Of a DNA stretch of 24,101 bases, positions 20,609 through 24,101 are shown in pieces; position 1 is the first letter of the stretch, and every line of letters starts with the position of its first letter. Position numbers and translations under genes: made by a program. The notes under the pieces are model-generated. The model did not search any database. It saw nothing but the letters and a program-made list of their open reading frames with translations, and had not been told where the DNA came from. The stretch is from a virus. The stretch is taken from positions 1-24,101 of IMG/VR virus record IMGVR_UViG_3300035698_000983; one strand, 5' to 3'.

Positions 20609-22377
20609 GCAACGTGTTTCGATCACCAATCGCAGAGCAAATGTGGGACATGAAGTACCGCTTCAAGGAGTACGATGGGACTCCTATCGACCTTACGGTG
20701 CAAGACACGTGGACACGCATTGCCGAGCACCTAGCAGCACCAGAGGTTGACTCTGAAGGGTGGGCTGAACACTTCTATGAGGCTCTTGAATCCTTTAAGT
20801 TCATCCCTGCTGGGCGTATCAACGCTGGGGCAGGCACAGGAGACCGCAAGGTTACTCTCTTCAACTGTTTCGTGATGGGTACTATCCCTGATAGTCTTTC
20901 TGGTATCTACGACGGTCTAAAGGAGGCCGTCCTCACCATGCAGCAAGGGGGCGGTATCGGTTACGACTTCTCCACCCTACGCCCTAAGGGTGCAGAGGTT
21001 AAAGGAGTGGCTTCTGATAGCTCTGGTCCTCTTACCTTTATGGATGTCTGGGACTCTTCATGTCGAACTATCATGAGTGCAGGGGTGCGTCGTGGAGCTA
21101 TGATGGCTACCATGCGTGTCGATCATCCTGACGTGGAAGACTTCATTAACGCCAAGCGTGATCCTCTACGTCTCCGTATGTTCAACATGTCTGTTCTCAT
21201 TACTGATAAATTCATGGCAGCTGTTAAAGCTAACGAGAAGTTTGAGCTAGTCTTTGATGGTAAGGTTTATAAGACCGTTAACGCCAAGTCCCTCTGGGAT
21301 CGGATCATGTCGGCTACATATAACTACGCTGAGCCTGGGGTTATCTTCATTGACCGTATCAATGGGATGAATAACTTGAACTACTGTGAGACTATCGCTG
21401 CGACGAACCCATGTGGGGAACAACCTCTTCCTCCTTATGGTGCTTGCCTCCTAGGCTCTATCAATCTAGTTGCTCTTCTCGATGACTTTGACTACTCTGT
21501 CAATGAACGTAGTTTGCAGTCCACAGTATCTGTCGCTGTCCGTATGATGGACAACGTGATTGATGTCTCCAAGTTCCCTCTCCCTGAGCAAGAAGAAGAA
21601 GCTAAGAACAAACGCCGTATTGGTCTTGGGGTTACTGGCTTAGCTGATGCCCTTGCCCTAGCGGGTATCGTCTATGGTTCTGATGAGGCTGTTGTGTGGA
21701 CGGACAAGATCATGAAGATGATTGCTGTTGCAGCCTACCAAGCTTCCATTGAGTTGGCAAAGGAGAAAGGTCCATTTCCACTCTTTGATTCTAATAAATA
21801 CTTGGCTACCGCTAACATGAAGGGTATGCCTCGCCACATCCGCGCTCAGATCAAGGAGCACGGTATCCGTAACGCACTACTAACGTCTATTGCTCCAACA
21901 GGGACTATCTCTCTATACGCTGGGAATGTCAGCTCAGGTATCGAGCCTATCTTTGCACTCAGCTACGAACGTAAGGTTATGCAGAAGGATGGTTCTAAGA
22001 TCACAGAGGTAGTGGAAGACTACGGTGTAACTAAGTTCAAGCGGGATAATGTAGGAGTGAGCCTTCCATCAAGCTTTGTTACAGCACAGACTCTGGCACC
22101 TAGCGCTCACGTACGTATGCAGGCAGCTGCCCAGCGTTGGGTAGACAGTAGTATCTCTAAGACTATCAACTGCCCAGAGGACATCGACTTTGATTCCTTT
22201 AAGCAAGTCTATATGGACGCCTACGACTCAGGGTGTAAGGGTTGCACCACCTACCGCCCTAACGATGTGACTGGCTCTGTGCTTACTGCTACAGAAGAAG
22301 GTCAAGTGGAGGAGGGAGGTGCTTGTGAGATAAAGTACGATGAGGATACAGGACAGCTTATTCGTAGTTGCGAATGA
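20605..22377 (+). CDS. nrdJ: Adenosylcobalamin-dependent (class II) ribonucleotide reductase (590 aa)
   Basis: The enzyme reduces ribonucleotides to deoxyribonucleotides for phage DNA synthesis using coenzyme B12. Seen: first redox Cys C88 in LFNCFVM, the catalytic N268-x-C270-x-E272 in NPCGEQPLPPYG, and the second redox Cys C281 in GACLLGSINL (11 residues after C270, as in class II enzymes). The phosphate loop APTGTIS (430-436) continues into SGIEPIFAL. The C-terminal region has CKGCTTYRPN (544-553) and terminal Cys 574 and 589, which may reload the active site. It needs no small subunit and none is present. No intein is present. The start overlaps the DUF1127 gene (ATGA). Cobalamin must come from the host or its medium. 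Confidence 0.9.
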   Translation: MSNVFRSPIAEQMWDMKYRFKEYDGTPIDLTVQDTWTRIAEHLAAPEVDSEGWAEHFYEALESFKFIPAGRINAGAGTGDRKVTLFNCFVMGTIPDSLSGIYDGLKEAVLTMQQGGGIGYDFSTLRPKGAEVKGVASDSSGPLTFMDVWDSSCRTIMSAGVRRGAMMATMRVDHPDVEDFINAKRDPLRLRMFNMSVLITDKFMAAVKANEKFELVFDGKVYKTVNAKSLWDRIMSATYNYAEPGVIFIDRINGMNNLNYCETIAATNPCGEQPLPPYGACLLGSINLVALLDDFDYSVNERSLQSTVSVAVRMMDNVIDVSKFPLPEQEEEAKNKRRIGLGVTGLADALALAGIVYGSDEAVVWTDKIMKMIAVAAYQASIELAKEKGPFPLFDSNKYLATANMKGMPRHIRAQIKEHGIRNALLTSIAPTGTISLYAGNVSSGIEPIFALSYERKVMQKDGSKITEVVEDYGVTKFKRDNVGVSLPSSFVTAQTLAPSAHVRMQAAAQRWVDSSISKTINCPEDIDFDSFKQVYMDAYDSGCKGCTTYRPNDVTGSVLTATEEGQVEEGGACEIKYDEDTGQLIRSCE

Positions 22378-22378
22378 C

Positions 22379-22407
22379 TTGACATAACCCTCTAACTCTC
22401 TTACTAT
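22379..22407 (+). promoter_or_regulatory. Sigma70-type promoter upstream of tRNA
   Basis: TTGACA at 22379-22384, 17-base spacer, TACTAT at 22402-22407, identical in boxes and spacing to the SSB promoter. It lies 2 bases after the ribonucleotide reductase stop and about 100 bases before the tRNA gene. Confidence 0.7.
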
Positions 22408-22456
22408 TGAAAGGACAGGAATCGGATAGGATTAAATTCCAGACTGATTGACAACA

Positions 22457-22470
22457 TGCACGTCTGTGCA
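22457..22470 (+). other. Small perfect hairpin in tRNA leader
   Basis: TGCAC-GTCT-GTGCA forms a 5-bp stem with a 4-base loop, 41 bases before the tRNA. There is no T-run after it, so it is not an intrinsic terminator. It may be an RNA-processing signal or chance. Confidence 0.35.
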
Positions 22471-22511
22471 ACCTGTACCAGCACCTGAGTATGTGGGTAA
22501 ACTGCTCATCT

Positions 22512-22587
22512 GGATGTATAGTGAAACTGGATATAACGTGAGATTTCTACTCTTGAGATCGGGGTTCGAGTCCTCGTACATCCTCCA
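22512..22587 (+). tRNA. tRNA-Arg (anticodon UCU), CCA encoded
   Basis: The acceptor stem GGATGTA/TACATCC pairs perfectly, followed by discriminator T and an encoded CCA. The T-arm CGGGG-TTCGAGT-CCTCG pairs with one G-T. The anticodon arm TGAGA/TCTTG holds loop TTTCTAC, giving anticodon TCT with A37, for AGA codons. The D-arm GTGA/TAAC contains one G-A mismatch and an otherwise normal GG-bearing loop. The variable loop is 4 bases. It is likely supplied to help decode AGA in phage genes. Confidence 0.85.
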
Positions 22588-22712
22588 AAACCTGGGGACT
22601 TTAGCCTTGGTAACCCAACGTACCTGGCTTGGGGACTAAGACTCTCAGCGACTCTCTATGAGTCTCTCAGACCCCTCCCTGTAAACCTTTCAACCATCGG
22701 AGAAGACTCCCT
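22588..22712. other. Non-coding stretch after the tRNA with short inverted repeats
   Basis: No convincing ORF or second tRNA is seen. CCCAA/TTGGG (about 22615-22634) and GACTC/GAGTC (about 22650-22664) can form short hairpins, the second enclosed by GGGG at 22631-22634 and CCCC at 22672-22675. There is no T-run. It may be a 3' processing region of the tRNA transcript. Confidence 0.35.
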
Positions 22713-22883
22713 ATGAATATTTTAGATGAGGACTCTTATTATGACGTCGGCTCTCTGACTGTCTACGAAACCACGTCGGAGAGAGTTACCTCTGTGCTAA
22801 AGAATACTGAGGAGTTTTTCTCGGTCACTGTACGCAAAGAACCTATTGGTTTCAAACTTCAAAGGAGTAAAAAGTATGAGTGA
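22713..22883 (+). CDS. Small acidic protein of unknown function (56 aa)
   Basis: ATG 22713 follows a GGAGAAG ribosome-binding site at slightly long spacing. The protein starts MNILDEDSYYDVGSLTVYET and is acidic at the front and basic at the end (LQRSKKYE). The last codons contain the AAAGGAG used by the next gene and the two genes overlap by 8 bases. No domain is recognised. Confidence 0.55.
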   Translation: MNILDEDSYYDVGSLTVYETTSERVTSVLKNTEEFFSVTVRKEPIGFKLQRSKKYE

Positions 22884-23112
22884 GTTCAACCCAGTGGATA
22901 AACCCTTCCACTATAACGCAGATGGGGGTGTAGAGTGTATCGACTACATCAAACAGGTGCTAGGTGAAGAAGGTTTCGTAGCGTACTGTCGTGGAAACCT
23001 TGTGAAGTACAACCACCGAGCGATGTATAAAGGTAACCCTGCGGAGGACATGGCTAAGGCAGAACAGTACCTTAAGTGGGCCAACGAAACACTAAAGGAG
23101 ATTTACAAGTGA
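22876..23112 (+). CDS. DUF3310 domain protein (78 aa)
   Basis: The motif series HYNADGGVECIDYIKQVLG, GFVAYCRGNLVKYNHRA and EDMAKAEQYLKWANE is the DUF3310 signature (HY..GxIECID, GNxxKY, DxxKAxxYL). The domain is found in many phages and forms part of T7 gp1.7, a nucleotide kinase, so a nucleotide-binding role is possible. The ATG at 22876 has an ideal AAAGGAG; an upstream in-frame TTG (22846) is rejected. The stop overlaps the GTG of the next gene. Confidence 0.8.
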   Translation: MSEFNPVDKPFHYNADGGVECIDYIKQVLGEEGFVAYCRGNLVKYNHRAMYKGNPAEDMAKAEQYLKWANETLKEIYK

Positions 23113-23324
23113 GTGTCGTTGCAGTGACAACTTTCAAGGGGAGAGCCTTCGGGGTCTACGTCTCGGAGAAGAAGGCTAAAGCTGCTGTCACTACCTTTTT
23201 ACTCGAGGGTCTCCACCTCTCAGAGAAAGAAGCAGAAGTGTACATGGGGGACTTCACCTTCACAGAAGTGTACTTCCAGGAGTACGAAGACTTGAAGCAC
23301 CGTATGGAAGGACTAGAGAAGTAA
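23109..23324 (+). CDS. Protein of unknown function (71 aa)
   Basis: The likely start is GTG 23109 in a GTGA overlap with DUF3310, with AAGGAG 9 bases upstream. The sequence SVVAVTTFKGRAFGVYVSEK, then KEAEVYMGDFTFTEVYFQEY, gives strand, helix and strand with an acidic helical end. No family is recognised. Its stop overlaps the PhoH start (TAATG). Confidence 0.6.
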   Translation: MSVVAVTTFKGRAFGVYVSEKKAKAAVTTFLLEGLHLSEKEAEVYMGDFTFTEVYFQEYEDLKHRMEGLEK

Positions 23325-24101
23325 TGACCCAGCAGAAAGCAAAGCCAAAGCTTACCCGAGTAACCACTAAGCATGACGTAGCAAAGAAAGCTATCTCGAT
23401 CACACCTAAGACAGAGAACCAAGGAGAATACATCAAAGCTCTTACGTCTTCTAATCAAGTGGTAGTCTTCGGGCCTTCAGGCTGTAAGTCAGGAGACACA
23501 GTCGTTCACTACCGCAGAGGCAAACGTAACAGCTCCCGTAGTTTGCCTCTCAAAGACTTTGTATCCAAGTACAACGGAGGAACAGACCACGTTGGCCGTA
23601 AGTGGGATAGAAGTATTGACACCTACGTGCAGTCCTATAACGAGGAAACTAACCGTGTGTTTTATAACAAGGTAGAAGGAGCTTGGGAGACAGGTTTTAA
23701 ACACAGTGTAAAAATCACCACTTTTACACAAGGTGACGTAAAGATCACTCTTGATGACAGTGTCCTCCTTCATGATGGAACCTTTAAGAAAGCCGGAGAA
23801 GTTGTTGTTGGTGATTGGCTTCTTTGTAAAGGGGATATGAACAGCGTATCCAAAGGCTCCTCTTTAAAGAAAATAACAAAGAAAAAGCGCAGCACTATTG
23901 AGGGTCTAAAGTATTACTCAGGGGGCTGGAACAAGTCTGTTGTCTCAAATGGTATTCGTTATGATTACCGTAGGAACCACAAAGCTCGTCTTGTACTAGA
24001 GGCGGACGCAAACGGTGTGTCCCTTGATGAGTACGTGCTGGCTCTACGGACAGACCCAGAGCATACCTATAATATACTTCTTCAAGATGGAGTAGAAGTA
24101 C
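23324..24101 (+). CDS. phoH: PhoH-like P-loop ATPase interrupted by an intein (3' truncated by window edge)
   Basis: Residues 1-53 are the host part: a basic N terminus, then NQGEYIKALTSSNQVVVFGP plus SG, which is the start of the PhoH P-loop (GPSGTGKT in homologues). The sequence then enters an intein at Cys54, so only the first four residues of the P-loop are seen. PhoH proteins are phosphate-starvation-linked ATPases and putative RNA helicases, frequent in marine phages. ATG 23324 overlaps the upstream stop. The identification as PhoH rests on the short EYIKAL...VVFGPSG region and on phage gene content, so another P-loop ATPase is not excluded. Confidence 0.7.
   Translation, partial: MTQQKAKPKLTRVTTKHDVAKKAISITPKTENQGEYIKALTSSNQVVVFGPSGCKSGDTVVHYRRGKRNSSRSLPLKDFVSKYNGGTDHVGRKWDRSIDTYVQSYNEETNRVFYNKVEGAWETGFKHSVKITTFTQGDVKITLDDSVLLHDGTFKKAGEVVVGDWLLCKGDMNSVSKGSSLKKITKKKRSTIEGLKYYSGGWNKSVVSNGIRYDYRRNHKARLVLEADANGVSLDEYVLALRTDPEHTYNILLQDGVEV
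23483..24101 (+). mobile_element. Class 1-type intein in the PhoH P-loop (3' truncated)
   Basis: The intein begins with Cys (CKSGDTVVHYRRGKR), a standard block A, between Gly of GPSG and the expected TGKT. Block B is KITLDDSVLLHDG at residues ~87-99, followed by KAGEVVVGDWLLC. The usual TxxH has Asp92 in place of His (T89-L-D-D92). The portion in view (about 206 residues) then becomes Lys-rich (SLKKITKKKRSTIEGLKYYS), which could open an endonuclease domain. The C-terminal blocks lie outside the window. Confidence 0.75.

Noticed and set aside
22448-22476. Second TTGACA upstream of the tRNA
   Set aside because: The sequence at -10 distance (ACCTGT) does not resemble a -10 box.
22544-22550. Reading the tRNA anticodon as CTA (amber suppressor)
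   Set aside because: CTA occurs in the loop, but placing it at 34-36 breaks the anticodon stem; the paired arrangement gives TCT with A37.
22448-22639. 63-residue ORF across the tRNA
   Set aside because: It lies over a well-folded tRNA gene and has no ribosome-binding site.

Overview
The window looks like the early and DNA-replication half of a tailed-phage genome, most likely podovirus-like. Every supported gene is on the + strand. Genes are short and tightly packed, and many are joined by ATGA or TAATG stop/start overlaps. Recognisable replication and nucleotide genes are: a T7 gp4-like primase-helicase, a T7-like family A DNA polymerase, a gp2.5-like single-stranded DNA-binding protein, an endonuclease VII, two PD-(D/E)XK nucleases, a MazG-like pyrophosphohydrolase, a B12-dependent (class II) ribonucleotide reductase and a PhoH-like ATPase. 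This set resembles marine podoviruses of the SIO1/VpV262 (Zobellviridae) kind, but that placement is inference. No phage RNA polymerase is visible. The best promoters are sigma70-like (TTGACA-N17-TACTAT or TATAAC), so host transcription is likely. The host is probably a proteobacterium: shine-dalgarno sites are strong AAGGAG, and a DUF1127 gene is present.

Layout. 1-1589: two copies of a 23-residue-repeat gene (MORN-variant-like), two unknown genes, and an AT-rich intergenic region with palindromes, 14-bp tandem repeats and a promoter. 1652-6760: a peptide-bond/amide chemistry operon made of ATP-grasp ligase, gamma-glutamylcyclotransferase-like protein, two different COOH-NH2 amidoligases, a class II glutamine amidotransferase and a possible second cyclotransferase-like protein. 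6770-8279: two small unknown genes and a tyrosine integrase. 8272-13903: a third repeat gene, the primase-helicase with a class 3-type intein in its P-loop, a fourth repeat gene, and the DNA polymerase, which carries an in-frame TAG at codon 570. 13907-15139: endonuclease VII and small genes. 15136-20260: SSB, small genes, Fe-S-type RecB-family nuclease, a second nuclease, two metallophosphoesterases and MazG-like protein. 20257-22377: small gene, DUF1127 protein and ribonucleotide reductase. 22379-22712: promoter, hairpin and tRNA-Arg(UCU). 22713-24101: small genes, a DUF3310 protein and PhoH, whose P-loop is split by a second intein that runs off the window.

How the parts fit. The integrase suggests a temperate or formerly temperate lifestyle, but no att site could be identified. 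The amide operon has the gene set expected for making or editing a peptide tag or amidated metabolite, with glutamine as a likely ammonia source. The four repeat genes differ mainly in repeat number (at least 2, then 3, 5 and 1). They share long identical DNA and end in a tail whose last codons double as the ribosome-binding site of whatever gene follows, so they behave like dispersed cassettes.
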